Assembly: GCF_046035435.1 (NCBI RefSeq)
Contig: NZ_JBFNFH010000010.1
Strand: one strand, 5' to 3'
Length of the DNA stretch: 56,941 nt
DNA from: Helcococcus bovis
Lineage (GTDB): Bacteria; Bacillota; Clostridia; Tissierellales; Peptoniphilaceae
The position numbers were made by a program, and so were the translations under genes. Positions 44,588-55,053 of the stretch are shown here, in pieces. A model generated the notes under the pieces. It saw only the letters and a list, made by a program, of their open reading frames with translations. It did not search any database and had not been told where the DNA came from. Numbering within the stretch: position 1 is the first letter of the stretch; every line of letters starts with the position of its first letter.

Positions 44588-47091
44588 CTATCTATTTTTC
44601 TTTATAATCAATAAATTAAACAAGTTAAATATTATTAAACCTAATATTAAACTTATTGAACTAAATAGATATGATCCATTTTTAATCTTGTTTATTATTA
44701 TACTACCATCAGAAATAACATGTGCCGATAAGCTATTAAATGGTGAAAATGCTTTATACATTTCAGTAATATAATTTGATAAAATAACACCTGCTACTAA
44801 AATTATAAAAGTAAATATGATAACATTTAATTTTTTCTTAAATATATTAGATAAAAATATAGATATAGAAGAAATAAATCCTACTTGTAAAATTAGCATA
44901 AATATATTTTTTAATATATATAACCATAAAGGAATTATTGAAAAATAATCTCTTTGATTCTCTTTAATTGCTACAAAATTTTCCAATAATTTATTATACT
45001 GAATAATAGGATAATTATATGCTCCTATCCCTTCTGCAACTAAGCCTATTAAAATAATAATCGCATTAAATCCTAATATCAAAACTACCGACACAATTAT
45101 TATACTTAACAATTTATATACTAAATACTTATATTTACTAATCGGCTGAGTATACATAAATTCAATTTGATTTCCATATTCTTTATCATAAGTATAAGCT
45201 CCCATACAAGCAATAATTAAAAATCCTAATAATATATAATCTAAATTTTCTAAACTATAACCTCTATGCAATAACTGAAACGAAGCATTTGACTTTGGAA
45301 ATAATTCTGATTTAATATCATTTTCAATTTTAGGTGTCTTAAATGTTTCAAATGCTGAAAATGTATAATTTGTTAAAATAGGATTTACATTATTTTCCAT
45401 TGCATATTGCGCTCTTGCTAAAGATTCATAATATGTGGCATCTGAATCTAAAGGTGCAGTAGTATAAGGATTTGCCTGTCTGGGATATTCAGACATTGGC
45501 ATCATTCCAAAACGATCTTTTAATTGCAAAATTAAATTTGAATAGTATAATTCACTATTATTATTTACAAAACCTTTATGCTGATTTGTATAAATATCTC
45601 TTAAAAATTTACCTCTATCTAATCTAGATTTTGTATAAGTAATGTAATATTGTTTAGAGCCATCCATATCTTTACCTTCATCAATTGTTTTTTGAAACTC
45701 TCTAAACTTTTCTTCAATACCATTTACTTTAGATTCTTGTAATTTACCGTATTCATTACTTATAAGGCTTCTTATTTCTTTATTATTACTTTCAAAATTC
45801 ATAAAAAATATACTCAAAATTAATGTTAGTAAAGCTATATTTACAACCTTAAATTCTTTTTGTTTTATAATTTTTTCTATTTCATAAATAAGAATACTTT
45901 TATTTTTAATCTTTACATCTTTTTTACTTTTTACTGTATATTTTTCTTTCACATTTATCATAGACAGTAATAAAAATATTATTGATAAAACTAAATATAT
46001 TAAATATGGGTAAATCCCCGAACTATATGAAATGTTAAGAATTTTTTCATATCCTTTCGGCACTTCTGTATAATTTCCATTCAAAATCGTAGCATAATCC
46101 ATCATATATATTGGATTATAATTATTTTGTAAAATTTCATATCTATTTGTAAATACTGTTAATAAGATTATTGTTACAAATAAGATAACTAAAGTTTTCA
46201 TAGTACTCTTAACTCTAGTACTTATAAAAATAATGAAAGAGCTTATAAATGACATCATAATCATATACGCTAAAAATATCTTAAATAATAAATCTCTAGC
46301 TAATATATGTGAAGTTGCATTACCAATATCAAATACCCTGTATAAATCATTAAAATTTCCAATTGGTATCCTAAATTTAACTCCATAAATTATGTAAATT
46401 ACTATTAAAGCTACAACTAAATACAAAAAACTCATAAGTAATATACTTAAAAATTTTGAAAAAATTAACTTATGTCTATTTATGGGCTGTGTTTCTAAAA
46501 ATGAGTTAGTATTATGTTCATTTTCATCAGAAATTATTCCTGAAAATAATAAAATAAAAACCATAAATACCGGTATTCCTAATATTATGTCTGAATTATC
46601 TATAAAAATTCTTGAAATATTTATTGTTTTATATTTATAAGGTGCTATTAATGAATTTGATTCATTATTAATTGATTTTTGATTATCAAATTTAAGCCAT
46701 TCAAAATTAGATTTAGCATTTTCCGAAAGTTTTAAATCATATTTTTCATACATTTTTTGATTAATCTTAACAAATTCATCAAAAGATTTTTTATTATTTT
46801 CAATATTTTTTGAATTATCGTATTTTTTAAACATAAAATACCATAATAAATCTGTGTCTTTATTTATTTCATCCCTTTTTGCTTTAGATAGACTTAGCAA
46901 TACATCCTTGTATTTATTTTGAATTGCAGATTGAATAGTAGAATAATTTCCTTCATTTCTATATTGCTTATGTCTATAATCATAATTATACTTTGTTGAT
47001 AGAAATGAATATATACATATCAAAATAGCAAATAAAATAATCGCAATTATCTTTTTCTGTTTCCATATTTTTTTAGTTCAAACGATATCAT
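44588..47091 (-). CDS. Double ABC-2 permease B, frameshifted near its start
   Basis: A large membrane protein of about 830 residues. It is two ABC-2 permease halves in tandem; each half has the diagnostic loop (SFLETQPINRHKLIFSKFLS and QIEFMYTQPISKYKYLVYKL) followed by 5-6 helices, with long extracellular parts between. The natural start is ATG 47091 (GAGGTAACG upstream), reading MISFELKK. A run of seven A (47068-47074) then shifts the frame; one more A would continue as IWKQKKIIAIILF, the counterpart of the MIKLELKKLHKSKLILITIL start of its neighbour. As read, the main frame opens only after the shift. It is the last gene of the ATPase unit. Confidence 0.75.
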
Positions 47092-47145
47092 CGTTACCTC
47101 TTATTTAATGTTTTTTTAATTTAAAATAATTATATTGTAAATATT

Positions 47146-48042
47146 TTATCTTCTAATTTTCTCCATCTCTTCCGGGAACATTCTCATATATCTTTCTTCT
47201 GATCCAACTTTTTTCTTTGTAATATCTGTAAATTCTATATTTTCTTCTTCTAATTTTTCTATTAAATATGAGACTTTATTTATTCCAATATTTACAATCA
47301 TTTTATCTTGTTTTACTTCATAATTTAATCCTTCAATTTGGTAATTTTGAAGTTTTTCAATGGATTGATCTGTTAAAGTCAACTCATAAATATTGTCTTT
47401 TATTACATCCAGCTGTTCTTCTACTATTCGACCATCTTTCAAGAACATTATTTGATCTGTCAATAAGTCTATTTCACTTAATGTATGTGATGAAATTAAT
47501 ATAGCTGTTCCCGATTCTACTAATTCTTTTAATAGATGTCTTACTTTAATTACCGATGTAGGATCCAGCCCATTCAAAGGTTCATCAAGTATCATAAGTT
47601 TCGGTTTATTCATCATTGCCATCGCAATTAGTAAATGTTGTTTCATTCCTAATGAATAATCTCCGGTTTTTTTATTCATATAATGGGCTATTTGTAATTT
47701 TTCAACAACCTCATCTATTCTTTCTTTCGGTAATTTTTGTGCTGTTTTAATAAAGGCTAAATGGTCATATCCTGTCAAATAGTCATATAAAACTCTATTA
47801 TCTTTTAAAAAAGATACTTCAAAAAATATATCTGAATTCGTATTTTTCTTTCCAACAACTTCGATTTCACCACTATTTGCTTTTAATAAATTTGAAATAA
47901 CATTAAATAAAGTAGATTTTCCTGCCCCATTCGGTCCTATAACAGCATAAATACCGGGTTTTTCAATATGCATGTTAATTCCTTTAAGTACCTCTTGCTT
48001 TCCAAATTTTTTAGTTACATTTTCTAATTTTAAGATTGACAT
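47146..48042 (-). CDS. ABC transporter ATP-binding protein
   Basis: A 298-residue ATPase that would power the adjoining permeases. Walker A is VIGPNGAGKSTLFNVISNL, the signature YSLGMKQHLLIAMAMM, Walker B LMILDEPLNGLDP, and the switch His is in LISSHTLSEID. The C-terminal ~80 residues match the extra domain of the bacitracin/lantibiotic-type exporters. AAAGGAG precedes the ATG. It lies between permease A1 (48053-50563) and permease B, with 10-base spacing to the former. It is the only ATPase gene in the 12-kb array within this window. Confidence 0.95.
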   Translation of the reverse strand: MSILKLENVTKKFGKQEVLKGINMHIEKPGIYAVIGPNGAGKSTLFNVISNLLKANSGEIEVVGKKNTNSDIFFEVSFLKDNRVLYDYLTGYDHLAFIKTAQKLPKERIDEVVEKLQIAHYMNKKTGDYSLGMKQHLLIAMAMMNKPKLMILDEPLNGLDPTSVIKVRHLLKELVESGTAILISSHTLSEIDLLTDQIMFLKDGRIVEEQLDVIKDNIYELTLTDQSIEKLQNYQIEGLNYEVKQDKMIVNIGINKVSYLIEKLEEENIEFTDITKKKVGSEERYMRMFPEEMEKIRR

Positions 48043-48052
48043 GTCTACTCCT

Positions 48053-50563
48053 TTAAACTTTTTGTTTCCTTTTACTAGATATCATACTTCCTATTACGAT
48101 AAATATTAATCCCCATATAATCAAAACTAATATACTTGTTGTAAAATTCCCACCAATTATTACATTTCTTACCATCACTGAATTATCCGCCACTTTATTT
48201 GCAAATAGATAACTAAATGGACTATATAGCTTTATTGCATTCACATTTAATATATTTGTTAATATCACTCCTAATACCATAATTGCTGATGTTAATGCTA
48301 TTAGCATGTTTTTACTTTTTGTATATATTGAAATTAGTGTTGCTATTGATGATATTAAAAATCCTTGTAATATCATAACAATAAACGTCTTTGATAAATA
48401 CTGCCAAATTGGCATAGTAGATATTGTTTTTAGCGCGTCTTTTTCATTTATACTATTAAAGTTTTTTGCATATGTTAAATAGTGTATTACAGGTTGTTTT
48501 ATTTCTCCAAACCCTTCTGTGATTACTCCATTCAATACTGCAAATATAAATATCACAAAGCAAAAAATTAATAAAACATATGTCTGTGAAAATACTTTTG
48601 TAATATTATATTTAAATCTATTTATAGGCTGTGTATATATCATGTTAAGTTGATTTCCATTTTCTTTTTCTGACACATAACCATGCATTATCATAAACAT
48701 GATTATTCCTAAAAATATGATATCTAAATCTTGATATCTTAACATTCTATATGTTGTGTAAATTCCTGAGTTTGTTCCATATCTTTCAGTTTGCTTATTA
48801 AACTTTTCTTCTAATATATTTCCATATGTTTGATACTCTGAAAATATTGGGCTTCCTTTAATTATAGGTTTTATATTATTTTTTATTGAAATCTCATTAA
48901 CTAGTTTATTTTCATATAATGTCATAGGAGTTTTATTTATTTCTTTTTCTATAGAATAAATAGCCACAGAATTAATAAGGTTTTCATCTTCCACCTTTTC
49001 GGCTTTATAAAAATCTAAAGTATTATTTGCTTTATAAGAATTTATTAATTTATTATAATTTTTTATTTTCTGAGTTAATTCCTTAATTTTATAGGATGCT
49101 ATATCTTTTTCAGTATATTTTTTATTATTAAATAACTTATTGTTACGCTCTAATTCTTCCTCATAATCATTAATTTTTCCCTTTTCCCCTAATTTATAAT
49201 TTCTTATCGAATTGGCTTTATTTGCTTCAAAAAAATGTAGTGAAAATACTAAAATTAATGTTGCTAATAGATAAATTACAAAACTTTGATTATTAGCAAT
49301 TTTTCTTACTTCAAATTTAAATATACTATATTTTTTTACATCTATTTCTTTTTCCTTATTATAAAATCTAAAATCATATTTAAGTAGTTTAATAGATATT
49401 ATAACCAAAAATGATGATAAAATTAAAAACATTAACAAATAAATCAAACTATTATAGTTTATATTTTTAAATACTTCAGCTCCATTTTTTTCTACAACAT
49501 TCTCTATTTTACCTTTTATACTTCTAACATGATCCATTGCATATATTGGATTAAATACTGTTTTTAAGCTGTGAATATTTTCTGTAAATGTATATCCTAG
49601 TCCAAAAATTGATATTAAAGAAGCTAAAGAAGCATATTTATTTCTAAATATTGTATTTATTAGTAATATTATCGAATATATTAAATTCATTATTATTGTA
49701 AATGAAAACAATATTAATAAAATTAATTCATATCCCTTAAAATACTTTGGCGCAATTCCATCATAAAATATTCTATATATTTCGCTAAATCCTCCTAAAT
49801 TAATGCCTTGAACAAAACATATCAATGCAAAAAATATTAAAAAAGAGGAGAAATATATTATGGAAATTAAATTCATAGAAATTAGTTTTGAAATAACTAA
49901 TTTTCTATAATTTATAGGTTGTGTTTTTAATAAATTGATTGTACCATCTTCTCTTTCCTTGCTTAAAATTCCATAAAATACTAATATTACAAAAAATAAA
50001 AATGGTATTCCAAATATTATCTTGCTGTTATATATTATTCTTCTCACATAGTTTGTAGACAAAAATTCAAAATATCCAATATTGGTATGTAAATCATTTT
50101 CTTTTATATATTCCATCTCAAAAATACCATATTTCCAGGATTTTAAATCATTTTCATCTTCTATTTCTAAACCATATTTTTTATTGTATTCTATTGCATC
50201 TCTCAATTTATCATATTCCAGATAAAAAAATTCCTTACTTATATCATACTTTTCCTTAAATGTCTTTTTATCAATATTTGACATGAAATCCATAAGTTTT
50301 GGATAATTTCTGTAATGGTATTTATACATTTTATTGTATTCTACACCATAATTTTTATATTTTTGTAATTTATATTCATTTTTACTAAAATTAGAAGAAA
50401 ATATACTTAAGGGATAAAAATACCCATATGATCCATATTCACTATTTAAATTTTGAGTATTATTAGATATATAATTCACATAAAATGACATAATAATAGA
50501 TAATAAAATAGTAATTAATATCAACTTTGATTTATGCAATTTCTTAAGTTCCAATTTTATCAT
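48053..50563 (-). CDS. Double ABC-2 permease A1 (intact paralogue)
   Basis: An 836-residue membrane protein, the only complete member of the A group here. It starts MIKLELKKLHKSKLILITIL (GAGGTTGAT upstream). The first ABC-2 half has TINLLKTQPINYRKLVISKL; the second has QLNMIYTQPINRFKYNITKV. The helical blocks are separated by a large Lys/Asn/Glu-rich extracellular region (about residues 455-600) that ends at ERYGTNSGIYTTYRMLRYQD. The last ~230 residues are nearly identical to those of paralogues A2 and A3, while the extracellular region is not. It lies directly upstream of the ATPase and is presumably its partner. Export or immunity of a peptide is the likely job. Confidence 0.88.
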   Translation of the reverse strand: MIKLELKKLHKSKLILITILLSIIMSFYVNYISNNTQNLNSEYGSYGYFYPLSIFSSNFSKNEYKLQKYKNYGVEYNKMYKYHYRNYPKLMDFMSNIDKKTFKEKYDISKEFFYLEYDKLRDAIEYNKKYGLEIEDENDLKSWKYGIFEMEYIKENDLHTNIGYFEFLSTNYVRRIIYNSKIIFGIPFLFFVILVFYGILSKEREDGTINLLKTQPINYRKLVISKLISMNLISIIYFSSFLIFFALICFVQGINLGGFSEIYRIFYDGIAPKYFKGYELILLILFSFTIIMNLIYSIILLINTIFRNKYASLASLISIFGLGYTFTENIHSLKTVFNPIYAMDHVRSIKGKIENVVEKNGAEVFKNINYNSLIYLLMFLILSSFLVIISIKLLKYDFRFYNKEKEIDVKKYSIFKFEVRKIANNQSFVIYLLATLILVFSLHFFEANKANSIRNYKLGEKGKINDYEEELERNNKLFNNKKYTEKDIASYKIKELTQKIKNYNKLINSYKANNTLDFYKAEKVEDENLINSVAIYSIEKEINKTPMTLYENKLVNEISIKNNIKPIIKGSPIFSEYQTYGNILEEKFNKQTERYGTNSGIYTTYRMLRYQDLDIIFLGIIMFMIMHGYVSEKENGNQLNMIYTQPINRFKYNITKVFSQTYVLLIFCFVIFIFAVLNGVITEGFGEIKQPVIHYLTYAKNFNSINEKDALKTISTMPIWQYLSKTFIVMILQGFLISSIATLISIYTKSKNMLIALTSAIMVLGVILTNILNVNAIKLYSPFSYLFANKVADNSVMVRNVIIGGNFTTSILVLIIWGLIFIVIGSMISSKRKQKV

Positions 50564-50580
50564 ATCAACCTCAATTTTTT

Positions 50581-50608
50581 AAAAAGCTGGTTTTTATAAC
50601 CAGCTTTT
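50581..50608 (-). terminator. Attenuator-like terminator between the small secreted protein and permease A1
   Basis: On the minus strand AAAAAGCTGGTT and AACCAGCTTTTT form a 12-bp stem with a short loop. It lies between the 100-residue secreted protein and the permease it shares a promoter with, so most transcripts should end after the small gene. Confidence 0.75.
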
Positions 50609-50620
50609 TATTTTTTTAAT

Positions 50621-50923
50621 TTAGTGTGCTCCAATATAATAAGGATCAGCTGTCATATCTAACAATCCTTTATAAATGTACCATCCTTCTCTAGATGTTT
50701 CATATTTTAACCAACCAGAATATGTAACTCCATTTAATTTTGTAACCTTCCACATTTCTTCCCCTACATAATTTCTAGAATGTTCTGTATATGGAAGTGC
50801 TTGATATACCATGCCCCTCTTATATGGTGGAATTTTACCATATGCATATACTCCATTAATACTTGAAAATATTAGACCACATGCAAATACAACAGAGATC
50901 AATTTTTTTATATTTTTTTTCAT
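50621..50923 (-). CDS. Small secreted protein, bacteriocin candidate
   Basis: A 100-residue pre-protein. The signal peptide runs from KKNIKKLISVVFACGLIF to about VYA (residue 27), leaving a mature part of about 73 residues rich in Tyr, Gly and Trp, with no cysteine: GKIPPYKRGMVYQALPYTEH, then NGVTYSGWLKYETSREGWYI and a C-terminal YYIGAH. I do not recognise the family with certainty; size, signal peptide, aromatic content and the adjoining ABC genes resemble class II or lactococcin-972-like bacteriocin units, without a clear motif match. AAGGAGAAAAA precedes the ATG. It is driven by the palindrome promoter at 50921-51021. Confidence 0.8.
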   Translation of the reverse strand: MKKNIKKLISVVFACGLIFSSINGVYAYGKIPPYKRGMVYQALPYTEHSRNYVGEEMWKVTKLNGVTYSGWLKYETSREGWYIYKGLLDMTADPYYIGAH

Positions 50924-51021
50924 TTTTTCTCCTTAACTAAATTTTTTTCTTGTAAATTATAACTTACACCCCTATATTAATATAATTATTCCCGTTTTAC
51001 AATGACATCGATGTCATGTTT
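50921..51021 (-). promoter_or_regulatory. Palindrome promoter, copy 1
   Basis: A ~100-bp segment nearly identical to 54905-55006. On the minus strand it contains a perfect 16-bp palindrome ATGACATCGATGTCAT (51002-51017), a TATAAT -10 box (50956-50961) with no good -35, and the ribosome site. The palindrome is centred about 51 bases upstream of the -10 box, an activator-like position. Confidence 0.75.
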
Positions 51022-51061
51022 TTATTTTTTTACTCTAAATTATTTTTTAAATTTAATCTAT

Positions 51062-53586
51062 CTAAACTTTTTGTTTCCTTTTACTAGATATCATACTTCC
51101 TATTACCATAAATATTAATCCCCATATAATCAAAACTAATATACTTGTTGTAAAATTCCCACCGATTATTACATTTCTTATCATGACCGAATTATCTGCC
51201 ACTTTATTTGCAAATAAATAGCTAAATGGGCTATATAATTTTATGATATTTACATTTAATAAATTTATTAAAATCACACCTGTTAATATAAATCCTGAAG
51301 TCATTGCAATAAGTAGATTTTTACTCTTTGTATATATTGAAAATAATGTTGCTATTGATGATATCAAAAATCCTTGCAATATCATTACAATAAATGTCTT
51401 TGTTAGATACTGCCAAATTGGCATAGTCGTAAATGTTTTTATTGCATTTAATCTTTCTTCAGGGATATTAAATTTCTTAAAGTATGTTAAATAGTGAATT
51501 ACAGGTTGTTTTATTTCTCCAAATCCTTCTGTAATAACACCGTTTAATATTGCAAATGCAAATACTACAAAACAGAAAATCGCTAATACATATGTTTGTG
51601 AAAAAACTTTTGTAATATTATATTTAAATCTATTTAAGGGTTGTGTATATATCATATTTAGCTGACTTCCATTTTCTTTTTCCAATACATACCCATTAAT
51701 TATCATAAACATTATAATCCCCAAAAATATTATATCTAAATCTTGATATTTTAGCATTCTGTATGTTGTATATATACCTGAGTTTGTTCCATATCTTTCT
51801 TGATTTCTAACTTGTTTTTCTATCAAATTAGAATTAAAAATTTGATATTCTGAAAATTTAAAATCTCTTTTTGTTATAGGTATTACTTTATCTTTTATAG
51901 ACACATCACTTAATACTTCATTTTCAAAAGTATTAAATGGTAGTGAATCTTGTTTAGAAATAAACATAGTATTATAGTGAGTTGAGTTAAATATATCAAG
52001 CCACTTTTGAGAATTATAAAATAAGCTAGAATCTCCTTTTTTATATCCTGCTATCATATTATTTATATGATTTTCTTGCGTTTTTGCTAAAGCATAAAAT
52101 GAAGAGTTTATATCACTCAAATTGATATTTTTTATACTTTCACCTCTAGCCTCTATTCTATTCTTTTCTAATTTAACTTCTTCTACTATTTCTTTTATCT
52201 CTCCATTTTCTCCTATTTTATAATTTTTAATATTTATAGCTTTGTTTTTCTCAAAAAAGTGTAAAGAAAATATTAAAATTAATGTTGCTAATAAATAAAT
52301 TAAAAAACTTTGATTATTAGTTATTTTCCTTACTTCAAATCTAAATACACTATATTTATTAATATAAATTTTATCTTGAACCTTATTAAACTTATAATTA
52401 TATCTAAGTATATAAATTGTTGCTAAAATTAATATTGTTGTGAATAAAATAAATATACCTAAAAAATAAAAGTTACTACTATACAATTCTTTATATTCAT
52501 ATTGTCCCGATATTGATATCGTCAAAAAAATTTTTCCATTAATTGTTCTAATATAATCCATTACATATATAGGATTAAATACCGTTTTTAAACCTTCAAT
52601 ATTTTCTGTAAACGTGAAACTCAATCCAAATAAAGTAACTAACAGAGCCAATGATACTTGCTTACTTCTAAATATTGAATTTACAAATAATATTATTGAA
52701 TACATAAAATTCATAATTATAAAAAATAATAATAAAATTAATGGCATAAGATTATAAGCTAAAATATATTTTGGATTTAACCCTTCATGAAATGCTCTAT
52801 ATATTTCTCTAAATCCACCTAAATTAATTCCTTGAGCAAAACATATTAATGCAAAAAATATAAAAAAGGATGACAAATATATTATGGAAATTAAATTCAT
52901 TGAAATTAATTTTGAAATAACTAATTTTCTATAATCTATAGGTTGAGTTTTCAATAGATTAATCGTACCATCTTCCATTTCCTTGCTTAAAATCCCATAA
53001 AATATTAGTATCGCAAACACTAAAAATGGTATACCAAATATTATCTTACTATTATATATGATTCTTCTTGCATAATTTGTTGATAAATGTTCTAAAAAAC
53101 TATTATTTCTAGTAATATCATTTTTTTTAGATATTCCATTTCCAAAACAGCATAATTAACATCTTTTTTTTCTAGTTTATCTTTTAACTCTAATTTATAA
53201 TCCTTATAAAATTTTAATACCTCTGTTAATAAATTGTAATCTAATTCATAAAATTTTTTACTTATATCAAATTTTTCCTTAAATGTCTTTTTATCTATAT
53301 TTAACATAAAATGATTAAGCTCTGAATATTTAGAGTAATGATTATTATCTATAATTTCATTTAGTCTAGTTATATATTCTAAATTTTTTAAAAAAAGAAA
53401 ATCATTTTTTCTTGCATTAGCAATTAAAATAGTATCTCCTGGAACTTTTGATACTTTATATTCATGACTTAATTCTAAAATATTATTAGATCTATAATTT
53501 ACATAAAATGACATAATAATAGCGAATAAAATAGTAAATAATATTAACTTTGATTTATGTAATTTTTTAAGTTCTAGTTTTAGCAT
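51062..53586 (-). pseudogene. Double ABC-2 permease A2, frameshifted
   Basis: A close paralogue of A1. The N-terminal 164-residue frame (53092-53586, MLKLELKKLHKSKLILFTIL, GAGGCTGAT upstream) ends shortly after LEMEYLKK at a run of eight A (53121-53128). The next frame continues exactly where A1 does (NDITRNNS, then STNYARRIIYNSKIIFGIPF) and runs 652 residues to 51062. One more A restores an ~840-residue protein. The second half is intact and its C-terminus is nearly identical to A1 and A3; the central extracellular segment differs. It is either a recent pseudogene or a phase-variable or slippage-expressed gene. Confidence 0.8.
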
Positions 53587-53707
53587 ATCAGCCTCTATAA
53601 AAAAAGATCTATTAAAATCAATATAATTTCTATTTCAACAGCTCTTTTTATATTATTTATAATATTTTATACTCTACATACGTTGCAATTAATTAAACTA
53701 TTTATAT

Positions 53708-54464
53708 CTACTTATTTCTATAATATTTAGATATCTTAATTCCAAATGGAACTATAACTCCTCTTCTTTGAGCTTCGTACATTGTTTTTACAGCTACATT
53801 CTGAATTCCTGAATAATAACTTTTATCATTATCAAAGTCATATCTGTCAGTTATTGTTATCTTTCCATAGTCATGTTTCGTCCAAGTGAATCCGTGTATT
53901 GCATAATACAAATCTTTTTCAATCGTTCCACCTATATTAGGAAATTCTGCTTTACCAGAAAAACTTGAAGATCTATGAATATTCTTAAATACTCGTGAGC
54001 TTGTCACTCTATCACCATGTATAGGGATATACAAAGAATCAATTTCATTATTTTCTTTTGCATGTGTTAAAAGTTCTGCTGACAACATATATCCTTGATA
54101 ATTAAACCATGCAATTACAGCAGAAACAGCACTTGAGTATATAAAATTATTAGCACTCTTAAATCTATAATCTCGGTTAGTGTTATAACTTTTAATTTGA
54201 TCATCTAATGAATTTATAATACTGTTTACTTTATCTTTTTCATACTGAGATAAAAAGTTCAATGCTAATAAATTTTGATAATACTTTATATTTTTCCTTA
54301 ATTCTGTTTCAACACTTGTCCCATTTTTTTTCTAACTCATTTTTTATAATCTCTATATCCCCTTCTGAATTACTTGCTTTTACAAATGCACCTGATGGAA
54401 AAATCAACAAAACAAAAGCAAAAATAAGTCATATTAAATTTCTTTTACTATATATTTTAAACAT
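53708..54464 (-). pseudogene. Secreted protein gene broken by a stop and a frameshift
   Basis: The start is ATG 54464 (TAGGAG upstream). It reads MFKIYSKRNLI, then an in-frame TGA (54429-54431), then the rest of a signal peptide (LIFAFVLLIFPSGAFVKA) and IEIIKNELEKK. At a run of eight A (54324-54331) the frame shifts and goes on as GTSVETELRKN into the 184-residue frame with FNYQGYMLSAELLTHAKENN, LYYAIHGFTWTKHDYG and ITITDRYDF. The repaired protein would be about 250 residues and secreted. The HGFTWTK...DRYDF segment looks like a conserved domain, but I cannot name it. It lies 8 bases after the 144-residue gene and was cotranscribed with it. Confidence 0.75.
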
Positions 54465-54472
54465 ATATTCTC

Positions 54473-54907
54473 CTAAATTTTATTTTCAAACAAATAATAA
54501 ATACCTTCTTCTGTATTATACATAATAATTAATGTATATCCTTTTTCTGATGTTTCGATAGTTTTTAAATATTGCATTTTATCTAATTTTAAATTAATTT
54601 TTGATTCAGTAATAATTCTTTTTACTATGTCTTTTTCAATATGATTAATCATATTATTTTCTTTTTTTATTAAATCAGTACCTTCCAATTTTTTAGAAGT
54701 TGTAATTAATTTTAACAATCTATTACCATCTCCTAAAAAACTATCTCTAGAAGAAAATACTTCTGTAACTTTTGAATCTATAGGTAATTTAACTCCTGTT
54801 CTTTCAATCAAATTAGATTTCAAGTTAGATTTAAGCGTAAAAATCGAAAATAGTATAATAAAAATTATTCCCACCCCTAAAACGCAATATAATTTTCTTT
54901 TTTTCAT
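54473..54907 (-). CDS. Small membrane-anchored protein of unknown function (144 aa)
   Basis: One N-terminal membrane helix (YCVLGVGIIFIILFSIFTL) after a basic MKKRK start, then about 115 extracellular residues with SNLIERTGVKLPIDSKVTEV and a C-terminal EKGYTLIIMYNTEEGIYYLF. No family recognised. AAGGAGAAAA precedes the ATG. It is the first gene behind the second copy of the palindrome promoter, in the position that the candidate bacteriocin occupies behind the first copy, yet the two proteins are unrelated. It could be an immunity or accessory protein for the broken secreted protein downstream; that is a guess from position. Confidence 0.7.
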   Translation of the reverse strand: MKKRKLYCVLGVGIIFIILFSIFTLKSNLKSNLIERTGVKLPIDSKVTEVFSSRDSFLGDGNRLLKLITTSKKLEGTDLIKKENNMINHIEKDIVKRIITESKINLKLDKMQYLKTIETSEKGYTLIIMYNTEEGIYYLFENKI

Positions 54908-55006
54908 TTTTCTCCTTAACTGAATTTTTTTCTTGTAAATTATAACTTACACCCCTATATTAATATAATTATTTCCGTTTTACAATGACATCGATGTCAT
55001 GTTTTA
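54905..55006 (-). promoter_or_regulatory. Palindrome promoter, copy 2
   Basis: Differs from 50921-51021 at only a few positions. The 16-bp palindrome ATGACATCGATGTCAT is at 54985-55000, and the spacing to the TATAAT box and ribosome site is conserved. The same regulator should control both units. Confidence 0.75.
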
Positions 55007-55053
55007 ATTTTTTAATTTAGTTTTAATTATACTTATTAAATAAATTAATTTTA

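Noticed and set aside
50621..50923. Assignment as lactococcin 972
   Set aside because: Size and context fit, but the family's typical C-terminal motif pattern could not be matched; left as candidate bacteriocin.
54429..54431. TGA read as tryptophan (recoded genetic code)
   Set aside because: Other genes use TGG for Trp and the same gene also carries a frameshift, so ordinary decay is simpler.
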